A stretch of DNA of 11,386 nucleotides from Acetobacteraceae bacterium (GTDB taxonomy: Bacteria > Pseudomonadota > Alphaproteobacteria > Acetobacterales > Acetobacteraceae): assembly GCA_947446625.1 (NCBI GenBank), contig CANFIE010000086.1:1-11386 (forward strand). Direction: 5' to 3'. Within the stretch, counting starts at the first letter, position 1; every line of letters begins with the position of its first letter. Of the stretch, positions 1 through 6,363 are shown piece by piece. Below the pieces are notes generated by a model. That model worked only from the letters and a program-made list of their open reading frames with translations, made no database searches and had not been told where the DNA came from. A program made the position numbers and the translations under genes.

Positions 1-776
1 ACCCTTGGGAAAACAAGCCCTGGATGGTGCTGCAACACGGCTATTCCCGCTCCGGCGTATTCTTCCGCCAATGGGTGCCCTACCTGTCGCGCCACTACCG
101 CATCATCCGGCCTGATATCCGCGGCCTCGGCCAATCCCCGCTCGACTTCAACCCGCACACCGAAATCTCGGCCGAAGCGCTGGTGGAGGATGTGAACGCC
201 ATCTTCGACATGCTGGGCGAGCCGGTGCACTACGTCGGCGAATCCCTCGGCGGCATCCTGGGCGTGGTTTTGGCCGCCACCGTGCCGCAGAAAATGCGCA
301 GCCTCACCATGCTGGCCTCGCCGCTCACCATTCCCCAGGCCACGCAAACCGCCTTCGCCTGCGGCTTCGAGAATTGGCAGGTGGCGCTCAAAACCCTGGG
401 CAGCCAGGGCTGGAGCGAAAAGGTCAACACCGCCACCCGCTTCCCGGCCGATGCCAACCCGGCCCTGGTGCGCTGGTACGCCGAGGAATGCGGCAAATCC
501 AACGTGGAAACGCTGATCGCCCTGTCGCGCGTCGCCTGCGGCGTCAACATCGAGCCCTATCTGGAAAAGGTCGCCATCCCCACCCTCGGCCTCTACCCCA
601 CCGCCGGCACCGTCACCCGGTTTGAGGAACAGAAGATCCGCGACGGCATCAAGGGCATCCGCGTGGTCAACCTGCCCACCCCGGCGCACGCCATCCAGGT
701 GCTGATGCCGGCGGAATGCGCCACCACCCTGCTGCACTTCGCCGGCCTCATCGACGGCGTGGCCAACCATGGCTGA
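1..776 (+). CDS. alpha/beta-fold hydrolase, 5'-truncated by window edge
   Basis: The open frame runs from the left edge (codons from base 3, reading PWENKPW before the first Met at 24) to TGA 774-776, so the true start lies upstream; no ribosome binding site precedes ATG 24. Counting from that Met, an HG oxyanion motif is at residues 5-6 and the nucleophile elbow GESLGG at 72-77 puts the catalytic Ser at 74. A candidate catalytic His is at 222 in the sequence PTPAHA. These mark a serine hydrolase of the alpha/beta fold, which cleaves esters, lactones or amides. No signal peptide is visible in the part present, so it is probably cytoplasmic. The usual Asp after strand 6 is not obvious: the region reads LGLYPTAGTVT. 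The stop overlaps the start of the next gene by 8 bases, so the two are probably co-translated. The substrate is unknown; enol-lactonase-like or esterase-like are equally open. Confidence 0.85.
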   Translation, partial: PWENKPWMVLQHGYSRSGVFFRQWVPYLSRHYRIIRPDIRGLGQSPLDFNPHTEISAEALVEDVNAIFDMLGEPVHYVGESLGGILGVVLAATVPQKMRSLTMLASPLTIPQATQTAFACGFENWQVALKTLGSQGWSEKVNTATRFPADANPALVRWYAEECGKSNVETLIALSRVACGVNIEPYLEKVAIPTLGLYPTAGTVTRFEEQKIRDGIKGIRVVNLPTPAHAIQVLMPAECATTLLHFAGLIDGVANHG

Positions 777-1746
777 CCTCTCTCGCCGCGCCGCCCTCAG
801 CGCCGCCCTGCTGGCCACAGCCGGCGGCGCGGCGGGGCAGGAAGCCTTCCCCAGCCGGCCGATGACCATCATCGTGCCCTTCCCGCCTGGCGGCGCCACG
901 GATTTCATCGCCCGCCCGCTGGGCGCCGCGCTGCAACGCCACTGGGGGCAGTCGGTGGTGATGCAGAACCGCGCCGGGGCTGGCGGCGCCATTGGCATGC
1001 AGGCCGGCGCCACCGCCCGGCCCGATGGCTATACCGGCCTCATCGCCCATGTCGCCTTCTCCTCCATCCCGGCCTCCGATGCCCTGTTCGGCCGCCCGCC
1101 AGGGTTTGACGCCGCCGCCCTGGCCCCGGTGGCCCTGCTGACGGCAGACCCGCTGATGCTGGTGGTGAAGGCCGACGCCCCCTGGCGCACCTGGCAGGAC
1201 TTCCTGGCCGATGCCCGCCGCCGCCCGGGCGAGATCGCCTATGGCTCCTCCGGCCCCTACAGCGCGCTGCATTTGCCCATTGAAATGCTGGCCCATGCCG
1301 GCGGCGTGCGGCTGAACCACGTGCCCTATGCCGGCGGCGGCCCCGCGGTTACCGCCGTGCTGGCCGGCACCATCGCCGCCACGGCGGGGGTGCCCTCGGT
1401 CATGGCGCCCTTCATCCGTGGCGGCCAGCTGCGCGCCCTGGTCAATACCGGCGCCCGCCGCGTGGCCCTGCTGCCCGATGTGCCCACCGCCCTCGAACTC
1501 GGCTTCCCCGAGGCGGAATTCTACCTATGGGTTGGCCTGTTCACCCAGGCAGCGGCAGACCCCGCCATTCAGCGCCAACTCCGCGAAGGCGTGGCCGCCG
1601 CCCTGGCCGAGCCGGAAACCCAGCGCCAACTCGCCGCCACCGGCACGGTGCTGGACCTCCGCCTGGGCGAGGCCTTCCAAACCTTCCTGGCAGCCGACCG
1701 CCGCCGCGTCACGGCAGCGGTCCAGCGCATCGGCCGGGTGGAGTAA
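769..1746 (+). CDS. TctC/Bug-family tripartite tricarboxylate transporter substrate-binding protein (copy 1)
   Basis: This 325-residue protein is the usual length for the Bug/TctC family of periplasmic receptors, which bind small carboxylates or related solutes for TctAB-type carriers. The N-terminus SRRAALSAALLATAGGAAG is an export signal with a twin-arginine pair at 6-7 and likely cleavage near residue 23, so Tat export is possible. Family landmarks follow in order: VPFPPGGATD (36-45), NRAGAGG (67-73), YGSSGP (158-163), HVPYAGG (184-190) and LPDVPT (235-240). The ATG lies inside the end of the hydrolase gene (8-base overlap) with no clear Shine-Dalgarno sequence, suggesting translational coupling. 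The C-terminus (RRRVTAAVQRIGRVE) lacks the W-G-x-V-[IV]-R-x-A-N-I ending seen in the two other copies here, so this is the most diverged of the three. No tctA or tctB is present nearby. The ligand is unknown. Confidence 0.93.
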   Translation: MADLSRRAALSAALLATAGGAAGQEAFPSRPMTIIVPFPPGGATDFIARPLGAALQRHWGQSVVMQNRAGAGGAIGMQAGATARPDGYTGLIAHVAFSSIPASDALFGRPPGFDAAALAPVALLTADPLMLVVKADAPWRTWQDFLADARRRPGEIAYGSSGPYSALHLPIEMLAHAGGVRLNHVPYAGGGPAVTAVLAGTIAATAGVPSVMAPFIRGGQLRALVNTGARRVALLPDVPTALELGFPEAEFYLWVGLFTQAAADPAIQRQLREGVAAALAEPETQRQLAATGTVLDLRLGEAFQTFLAADRRRVTAAVQRIGRVE

Positions 1747-1749
1747 CCC

Positions 1750-2838
1750 TCAATCCGCCGCAGCCAGCGCCGCCGGGTCAATCTCCCAGCCCAGCCCCGG
1801 CGCATCCGGCAGGCGGATGAAGCCATCCACCGGCACCATCTGCGGATAGGGCGGGCAGGCCAGGTCGGCGAAGTACACTTCCAGCGGTTCCTCCCGCTCG
1901 GCAGCCGCCAAAAAGTGCAGCGTGGCCAGCAACCCCGGGCCGAAATACGGGCTGTGCGGCACGCAGCGCAGCCCGTGCTTGGTCGCCAGCGCCCCCACCG
2001 CCTGCAACGCCGAAACGCCGCCCACCTTGGTCACACTCGGCTGCATCACATCCACCGAACCCGCCGCCGCCATGGCCTCGAACTCCGCCAGGCTGCCCAG
2101 GTTCTCACCGGCGGCAATGCCCACGCCGGCATGCTGGCGCACGGCGGCAATCGGCCCCGGCGCTTCGGGCGGCCAGATCGGCTCCTCCACCCACCACACA
2201 TTCTTGCCATGCACCGCGTGGCAGAACCGCACCGCATCGGCCACCGTGTCATGGAAGCAGTTGATGTCCAGCATCAGCGGCACCTCAGGCGGCGCATTGT
2301 CCCGCGCCGCCTGAATGCACTCCAACTTCGTCTCGTGCAGCTTGATGTGCCGATACCCGCGCCGCACCGCATCGGCGGTATTGCGCGCCACCAGCTCCGG
2401 CTCGCCATAGCGCAGCAGGCTGGCATAGGCCGGCACGCGGTCGCGCTTCGCCCCGCCCAGCAGCGCGTATAGCGGCTTGCCCGCGGCCTTGGCGGCAATG
2501 TCCCACAGCGCAATGTCCAGCCCGCCCAGCGCGAAGGTCACGGCACCATTGCGGCCAAAGTTATGGAAGCGCCGCGCCAGCGCCTTCATGGTCCCGGCGA
2601 TATCCGCCGCATCCATCCCCAGCGCCACCGGCGCCACCAGCTTGTCCATCGCATGGCGCGTGGTCTCGCTCAGCGTGAAGCCGAACCCCTCGCCCCAGCC
2701 CACAATCCCGGTATCCGTCTCCACCCGAATGGCCAGCGTATCCATGCCGCGCAGATGCAGGTTGCCGCCCACGCCTCCCTCGGCGCCGTAGGTGAAGCTG
2801 GAACGCAGCATATGCGTGCTGATAGCGGCGATCTTCAT
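1750..2838 (-). CDS. mandelate racemase/muconate lactonizing enzyme (enolase superfamily) protein
   Basis: The 362-residue product has the enolase-superfamily layout: an N-terminal capping domain (about 1-125) followed by a TIM barrel. Expected catalytic positions are visible: K166 in IKLH on strand 2; metal ligands D191 (LDIN), E218 (VEEP) and E245 (GEN); and a D263/H295 pair (VDVMQP and VPHSP). A His with a partner Asp at the barrel end is the mark of the mandelate racemase subgroup, mostly acid-sugar dehydratases and some racemases that abstract the proton alpha to a carboxylate using Mg2+. The second basic residue of the common KxK motif is His168 here. ATG at 2838 was chosen because GGAGGG lies 6 bases upstream; a longer frame to 3114 would run through the divergent neighbour. 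The gene ends 3 bases from the convergent TctC copy 1. Substrate unassigned; cytoplasmic. Confidence 0.9.
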   Translation of the reverse strand: MKIAAISTHMLRSSFTYGAEGGVGGNLHLRGMDTLAIRVETDTGIVGWGEGFGFTLSETTRHAMDKLVAPVALGMDAADIAGTMKALARRFHNFGRNGAVTFALGGLDIALWDIAAKAAGKPLYALLGGAKRDRVPAYASLLRYGEPELVARNTADAVRRGYRHIKLHETKLECIQAARDNAPPEVPLMLDINCFHDTVADAVRFCHAVHGKNVWWVEEPIWPPEAPGPIAAVRQHAGVGIAAGENLGSLAEFEAMAAAGSVDVMQPSVTKVGGVSALQAVGALATKHGLRCVPHSPYFGPGLLATLHFLAAAEREEPLEVYFADLACPPYPQMVPVDGFIRLPDAPGLGWEIDPAALAAAD

Positions 2839-2844
2839 ATGGTT

Positions 2845-2850
2845 CCCTCC
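2845..2850 (-). promoter_or_regulatory. ribosome binding site of the enolase-superfamily gene
   Basis: Reading the - strand, GGAGGG is followed by six bases (AACCAT) and then ATG at 2838. This strong Shine-Dalgarno match decides the start and rejects the 92-codon extension upstream. Confidence 0.75.
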
Positions 2851-2888
2851 ATGGGCGTTCGCGACGATACTCCGCCCAATCGCTTCAC

Positions 2889-2894
2889 GGAGGA
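2889..2894 (+). promoter_or_regulatory. ribosome binding site of TctC copy 2
   Basis: GGAGGA lies five bases before ATG at 2900. It supports this start over an in-frame ATG at 2792, which would place 36 extra residues before an already complete signal peptide. Confidence 0.75.
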
Positions 2895-2899
2895 AGCCC

Positions 2900-3865
2900 A
2901 TGCTCGCCCGCCTCAGCCTTGCCATGGTCGCGCTGCTCGCCGCCTGGCCCGCCCCCGCGCAGGAGGTTTTCCCCAACCGCCCGGTGCGCCTCATCGTGCC
3001 CTTCGCCACCGGCGGCCCCAGCGACATTCTCGCCCGCCTGATCTCGCCGAAGATGAGCGAAGTGCTGGGCCAGACCGTGGTAGTGGAAGCCCGCCCCGGC
3101 GCCGGCGGCGTCACCGGCGTGGACGTGATGGTGAAGGCCCCGGCCGATGGCTACACCATCGCGCTCGGCTCCGCTGGCGGCCTGGTCATCTCCCCGGGCC
3201 TTGACCGCAACATGCCCTACGACACGCTGCGCGACCTCACGCCGCTGAGCCTGGCCGCCCTGGTGCCGGAACCCGTGGTGGTGGGCGCGGCCCTGCCCTA
3301 CCGCAGCATGCAGGAGCTGCTGGCCGCCGCCCGCGCCCGTCCGGGCCAGCTCAACTATGCCTCCACCGGCCCCGGCAGCATGCCGCATCTGGCCGGCGAA
3401 TGGATCAAGGCCGTGGCCGGGGTGGATATGACCCATGTGCCCTATCGCGGCGGCGCCCCTCTGGCCACCGCGCTGCTGGCCGGCGAAGTGCAGATCGGCC
3501 TGGCCGACCTGCCCATTCTGCTGCCGCATCTGCGCGCCGGCAGCATCCGCGCCCTGGCCATTGGCCACGCCACCCGCGTGCCCTGGCTGCCTGACGTGCC
3601 CACCATGGCCGAAGTGGGCCTGGCCGAGGTGAACACCGACAATTGGCACGGCCTGGTGGCCCGCGCCGGCACGCCCGAGCCCATCCTGGCCCGCCTTGCC
3701 GCCGCCGCCGTCACCGCCATCAAGGACCCGGCCGTGGCCCGCCTGATGTACGATCAGGGCGCCCTGCCCGGCGGCAATACCCGGGAGGAATTCGGCGCCT
3801 TCATCCGCGCCGAGTTGCAACGCTGGGGTGGCGTCATCCGCCGCGCCAACATCAAGGTCGACTAA
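2900..3865 (+). CDS. TctC/Bug-family tripartite tricarboxylate transporter substrate-binding protein (copy 2)
   Basis: The 321-residue protein starts with a Sec-type signal (MLARLSLAMVALLAAWPAPA, likely cut after residue 20, before QEVFPNRPVR), so it should be a periplasmic solute receptor. Family landmarks are VPFATGGPSD (33-42), ARPGAGGVTG (64-73), YASTGPGS (153-160), HVPYRGGAP (179-187), AGEVQIG (194-200) and LPDVPTMAEVG (230-240). The C-terminus WGGVIRRANIKVD (309-321) is typical for the family and is also seen in copy 3. The start has a good GGAGGA site. The gene is divergent from the enolase-superfamily enzyme, which suggests, but does not prove, that the receptor and the enzyme serve the same substrate. 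It ends in a 4-base convergent overlap with copy 3. No TctA/TctB membrane subunits are in the window, so it may use a carrier encoded elsewhere or act in sensing. Ligand unknown. Confidence 0.94.
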   Translation: MLARLSLAMVALLAAWPAPAQEVFPNRPVRLIVPFATGGPSDILARLISPKMSEVLGQTVVVEARPGAGGVTGVDVMVKAPADGYTIALGSAGGLVISPGLDRNMPYDTLRDLTPLSLAALVPEPVVVGAALPYRSMQELLAAARARPGQLNYASTGPGSMPHLAGEWIKAVAGVDMTHVPYRGGAPLATALLAGEVQIGLADLPILLPHLRAGSIRALAIGHATRVPWLPDVPTMAEVGLAEVNTDNWHGLVARAGTPEPILARLAAAAVTAIKDPAVARLMYDQGALPGGNTREEFGAFIRAELQRWGGVIRRANIKVD

Positions 3866-3874
3866 TCGGCGCGG
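3841..3874. terminator. hairpin across the overlapping convergent stop codons (possible bidirectional terminator)
   Basis: A perfect 7-base inverted repeat, CCGCGCC at 3841-3847 and GGCGCGG at 3868-3874, flanks a 20-base loop holding both stop codons (TAA on +, TAG on -). There is no T-run on either side, so it is not a classic intrinsic terminator. It arises where the 3' ends of two paralogous genes meet tail to tail. Its role is inferred. Confidence 0.35.
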
Positions 3875-4806
3875 ATATTCGCCACCCGCACCACCTCGCC
3901 CCATTTGGCAATCTCGGCGGCAATGAAGCCGCGCGCCTGGTCCGGCGTATTGCCAATGGCCCGCGTGCCCATGGCGGCGAAGCGGCGGCGCAGTTCGGCA
4001 TCACCCAGCGCCGCCACCACGGCGGCATGCAGCGCCGCCACCCGGGCCGGCGGCGTCGCGGCCGGCGCCAGAAGCGGATACCAGGTCTCGGTCTCCACCC
4101 CCGGCACCCCGGCCTCGGCCATGGTCGGCACCTCCGGCAGCACAGCACTGCGCACCGGGCTGGCCACCGCCAGTGCCCGCAGCGTGCCCTCCCGCACATG
4201 CGGCAGCAGCACCGCCAGGTCATGGAAGCTCAGCTCCAGCTCCCCGGCCAGCAGCGCGGTAATGGCCGGCGCCGCACCCCTGTAAGCCACATGCGTCAGC
4301 TGAATCCCCGCCCGCAGCGCCAGCAATTCCGGCGCCAGATGCGGCGTGCCGCCCGGCCCGGTACTGCCAAAGGTCAGCCCAGGCCGGCGCTTCGCCAGCG
4401 CCACCAACTCGGCCAGGCTCCGCACCGGAGAAGCCGCCCGCACCACCAGCAACGAGGGCGTCGCCCCCACAATCGTCACCGGCGCAAAGTCGCGCAGCGT
4501 GTCATAGGGCAGCCCGGGTATCAGAGACATCGCCACCGAGGCCGGCCCGGTACTGGCAAAAGCGAGGGTCAGCCCATCCGGCGCCGCCTTGGCCACGGCG
4601 TCCACGCCAATGGTGCCGCCCGCCCCGCCCCGGTTCTCCACCAGTATCGGCTGGCCCAGCGGCCCGGCCATGGCGGCGGCCAGCAGCCGCGCCGCAGTAT
4701 CCACCGGCCCACCCGGCGGAAACGGCACCACGAACCGCACCGTACGATCCTGCGCCAGCGCCGGCCCGGCCGCCGCCAGCGCCGCCAATACCGCCCGGCG
4801 CCTCAT
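3862..4806 (-). CDS. TctC/Bug-family tripartite tricarboxylate transporter substrate-binding protein (copy 3)
   Basis: The 314-residue protein begins with a short export signal, MRRRAVLAALAAAGPALA, likely cleaved after residue 18 before QDRTVRFVVPF. The arginine run followed by VL would also fit a weak twin-arginine signal. Family landmarks are VPFPPGGPVD (27-36), ENRGGAGGTIG (57-67), FGSTGPGG (146-153), HVAYRGAAP (172-180), AGELELSF (187-194), LPEVPTMAEAG (223-233) and the C-terminal WGEVVRVANIRAD (302-314). It is a periplasmic receptor for an unknown, probably carboxylated, solute. Its ATG shares ATGA with the TGA of the upstream M81 metallopeptidase gene (4-base overlap) and has no good Shine-Dalgarno sequence. 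It is therefore probably translated by coupling, as the second gene of a two-gene operon. This links receptor and peptidase-like enzyme more firmly than mere proximity would. Confidence 0.94.
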   Translation of the reverse strand: MRRRAVLAALAAAGPALAQDRTVRFVVPFPPGGPVDTAARLLAAAMAGPLGQPILVENRGGAGGTIGVDAVAKAAPDGLTLAFASTGPASVAMSLIPGLPYDTLRDFAPVTIVGATPSLLVVRAASPVRSLAELVALAKRRPGLTFGSTGPGGTPHLAPELLALRAGIQLTHVAYRGAAPAITALLAGELELSFHDLAVLLPHVREGTLRALAVASPVRSAVLPEVPTMAEAGVPGVETETWYPLLAPAATPPARVAALHAAVVAALGDAELRRRFAAMGTRAIGNTPDQARGFIAAEIAKWGEVVRVANIRAD

Positions 4807-6296
4807 GCCACGCGGTCCGGCCCCAGCGGGCGCAACCGCACGCCAGGGCGCAGCTTGGTGTAGGGGTACAGCGCCGGGTCCGCGCCGTAATAGCCCGGCG
4901 CCAGCACCACAATCACCGCCTCGGCAATCGGCTGAAAGTCACCCCGGAAATGGCAGGTGGACTTCAGCGCCAGAATCTTCTCCGCCGTCGGCTCAATGCC
5001 CACATGCCGGAACGGGGCCATGTCCAGCGCCTGCATCCGCTTGGTGGTCACCACCACCCGCACCCCGCCGGTCTCCAGCACCGCCATCGGCCCCAGATTC
5101 ACCGGCCTGTTGCCCGAAACACTGCCCGTGGTGCTGAACTTGCCCTCGCCCAGCGCCACCACCCGAAACGCCGCCTGCATCGGCGTCACCGGCTCCGGCC
5201 CGGTGCGCCCGCCCAGCGCCAAATCCAGCACGGCGCCCACCCCAGCGGCCTGCGCGGCGGCGGCGGCCTCGGCGTCACACAAAAACCCCAGCACGGCGCC
5301 CTCGGCCCCGCCGGCCACCAGCGCCTTCAGCAAATCCGTGGTGTCGGCATTGCCGCCGCAGCCCGGGTTGTCCTGCGTATCGGCAATCACCACCGGCTTG
5401 CTGGCGCCCTTCGCAATGGCCATCGCCTGCGCCACGCCTTCCGTCGGGCTCACCATCGCCACGGCGAAATTGGCCTCCTGCAACACAATCTCGCGCAGCA
5501 GCGCATCGGCGGCGCGGTCGGCATCCGCCTGAGTCCAGGCATGCGCAATCACGCTCGGCCCGCACCAGTACAAATCACTCGGCGGAAACCCGGCCAGGTA
5601 GCTCAGGTTCAGCAGCCCGTCCTGGCAAACCTTGCTGCGCGCCACAATGCCGGCGCTCGGCTCCACCAGCGTGCACTGGTCGTTCAGCGGAATCAGGAAC
5701 GGCGTTTTCCGCAGTGCCCGCCCGGCCGGCCGCCCCTTCTCCAGCACCGCCTCCATCGCCAGGCTGGCCCGCTCCCCCGTCTCTGGCCGGTCCACATGCG
5801 GGTAGGTCAAATAGGCGATGATCGCATCGGTATGCGCCACCATCGCCGGCGTCACGTTGGAATGGTAGTCCAGGCTCACCACCACCGGCACGCTCTCGCC
5901 CACCACGGCGCGCACCCGGCGGAGCAGCTCGCCCTCGCCATCCTCAAACGGCGCGCTCACCATGGCGCCATGCAGGTCCAGATACACCGCATCCAATGGC
6001 ATCGCCTCGCTCAGCCGCCCCACCAGCTCGCCGGCAATCCGCTCATAGGCATCAGCCGTCACCAGCCCGCCGGCACCACCGCTGGTCCATAGCAGCGGCA
6101 CCAGCTCGTGCTTCGCTTCCATCACCCGCATGAAGCCACCCAGCGCAAAGCTGGAACCGCGCAACCACTCGAACACATCCGCCCCGCGCACCAGCGGCGG
6201 CCTGTCCCTGTGCGTGTTGAAATAGGCGTAGTCGGTATCCGGCTTCACAAAGCAATTCGTCTCATGATGAAAGCCACCAACCGCGATCCGGGCCAT
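4803..6296 (-). CDS. M81-family (MlrC-like) metallopeptidase
   Basis: The 497-residue protein matches the M81 family named for MlrC, the zinc peptidase that opens linearised microcystin products; most members have unknown substrates. The N-terminal DUF1485 domain carries GGFHHETNCF (7-16, with H11 and E12), DLHGAM (107-112, H109) and DYHSN (143-147, H145), the expected metal and catalytic positions. The C-terminal MlrC_C domain has DTQDNPGCGG (306-315) and KSTCHFRGDF (445-454), ending near RPGVRLRPL. Length is normal. No signal peptide is seen, so it is cytoplasmic. ATG 6296 was chosen for the AAGGGGAGG site 5 bases upstream; the frame stays open to 6551 but would run into the divergent neighbour. 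The gene leads an operon with TctC copy 3 and lies divergent to the RraA-like gene. A peptide importer operon lies beyond. An amide or peptide substrate is plausible; microcystin itself is not implied. Confidence 0.92.
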   Translation of the reverse strand: MARIAVGGFHHETNCFVKPDTDYAYFNTHRDRPPLVRGADVFEWLRGSSFALGGFMRVMEAKHELVPLLWTSGGAGGLVTADAYERIAGELVGRLSEAMPLDAVYLDLHGAMVSAPFEDGEGELLRRVRAVVGESVPVVVSLDYHSNVTPAMVAHTDAIIAYLTYPHVDRPETGERASLAMEAVLEKGRPAGRALRKTPFLIPLNDQCTLVEPSAGIVARSKVCQDGLLNLSYLAGFPPSDLYWCGPSVIAHAWTQADADRAADALLREIVLQEANFAVAMVSPTEGVAQAMAIAKGASKPVVIADTQDNPGCGGNADTTDLLKALVAGGAEGAVLGFLCDAEAAAAAQAAGVGAVLDLALGGRTGPEPVTPMQAAFRVVALGEGKFSTTGSVSGNRPVNLGPMAVLETGGVRVVVTTKRMQALDMAPFRHVGIEPTAEKILALKSTCHFRGDFQPIAEAVIVVLAPGYYGADPALYPYTKLRPGVRLRPLGPDRVA

Positions 6297-6301
6297 GCTG
6301 G

Positions 6302-6310
6302 CCTCCCCTT
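6302..6310 (-). promoter_or_regulatory. ribosome binding site of the M81 metallopeptidase gene
   Basis: On the - strand AAGGGGAGG precedes ATG 6296 with a 5-base spacer (CCAGC). It sets the start and rules out the 85-codon upstream extension. Confidence 0.75.
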
Positions 6311-6351
6311 GCCTCTGCGCCGGGCAGCATGCCAGCGTGGCCGGAAAGCAC

Positions 6352-6357
6352 AAGGAA
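6352..6357 (+). promoter_or_regulatory. ribosome binding site of the RraA-like gene
   Basis: AAGGAA ends 6 bases before ATG 6364. It favours this start over the in-frame ATG codons at 6295 (which overlaps the divergent start codon) and 6382 (no site). Confidence 0.65.
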
Positions 6358-6363
6358 CCGCCC

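Larger units (their letters stand above)
2839..2899. promoter_or_regulatory. 61-base divergent intergenic region
   Basis: This gap separates the start codons of the - strand enolase-superfamily gene and the + strand TctC copy 2. It must hold both ribosome binding sites, and any promoters here would be back to back or extend into the coding sequences. I could not identify a convincing -35/-10 pair on either strand, nor a clear operator palindrome. The promoter role is inferred from gene orientation. Confidence 0.5.
6297..6363. promoter_or_regulatory. 67-base divergent intergenic region
   Basis: The gap lies between the start codons of the M81 gene (-) and the RraA-like gene (+) and carries a ribosome binding site for each. 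Promoters for both directions are expected here or just inside the genes, but I see no convincing -35/-10 pair. The only symmetry noted is a 6-base GCTGGC/GCCAGC pair (6297-6302 and 6331-6336), too short to call an operator. The regulatory role is inferred from orientation. Confidence 0.5.

Noticed and set aside
2835..2852. Five-codon upstream frame (MEGTI, then stop) overlapping the enolase-superfamily start on the - strand
   Set aside because: Its ATG lies across the Shine-Dalgarno sequence and has none of its own. It is probably chance.
2792..2899. 36-codon hydrophobic N-terminal extension of TctC copy 2
   Set aside because: It would precede a complete signal peptide and overlap the enolase-superfamily start; ATG 2900 has a GGAGGA site.
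2839..3114. 92-codon N-terminal extension of the enolase-superfamily gene
   Set aside because: It would overlap the divergent TctC copy 2 coding sequence, and a strong ribosome site sits before ATG 2838, where the family N-terminus begins.
769..4806. Three TctC genes as a recent duplication or transposon-borne repeat
   Set aside because: The proteins differ throughout, including signal peptides and ligand loops, and no flanking repeats or transposase genes are seen; they are old paralogues.
3643..4863. + strand open frame (406 codons) crossing the end of TctC copy 2 and all of copy 3
   Set aside because: It is an arginine- and histidine-rich shadow in another frame, without a family match or a start site.
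4950..6092. Long + strand open frame (380 codons) opposite the M81 gene
   Set aside because: Its product is rich in H, R, P and Q with no domain pattern, and it lies opposite a gene with clear motifs. Such frames are expected in DNA of about 70% G+C.
6297..6336. GCTGGC/GCCAGC inverted pair in the M81/RraA intergenic region as an operator
   Set aside because: Six-base matches in such GC-rich DNA are common by chance, and one arm abuts the M81 start codon.
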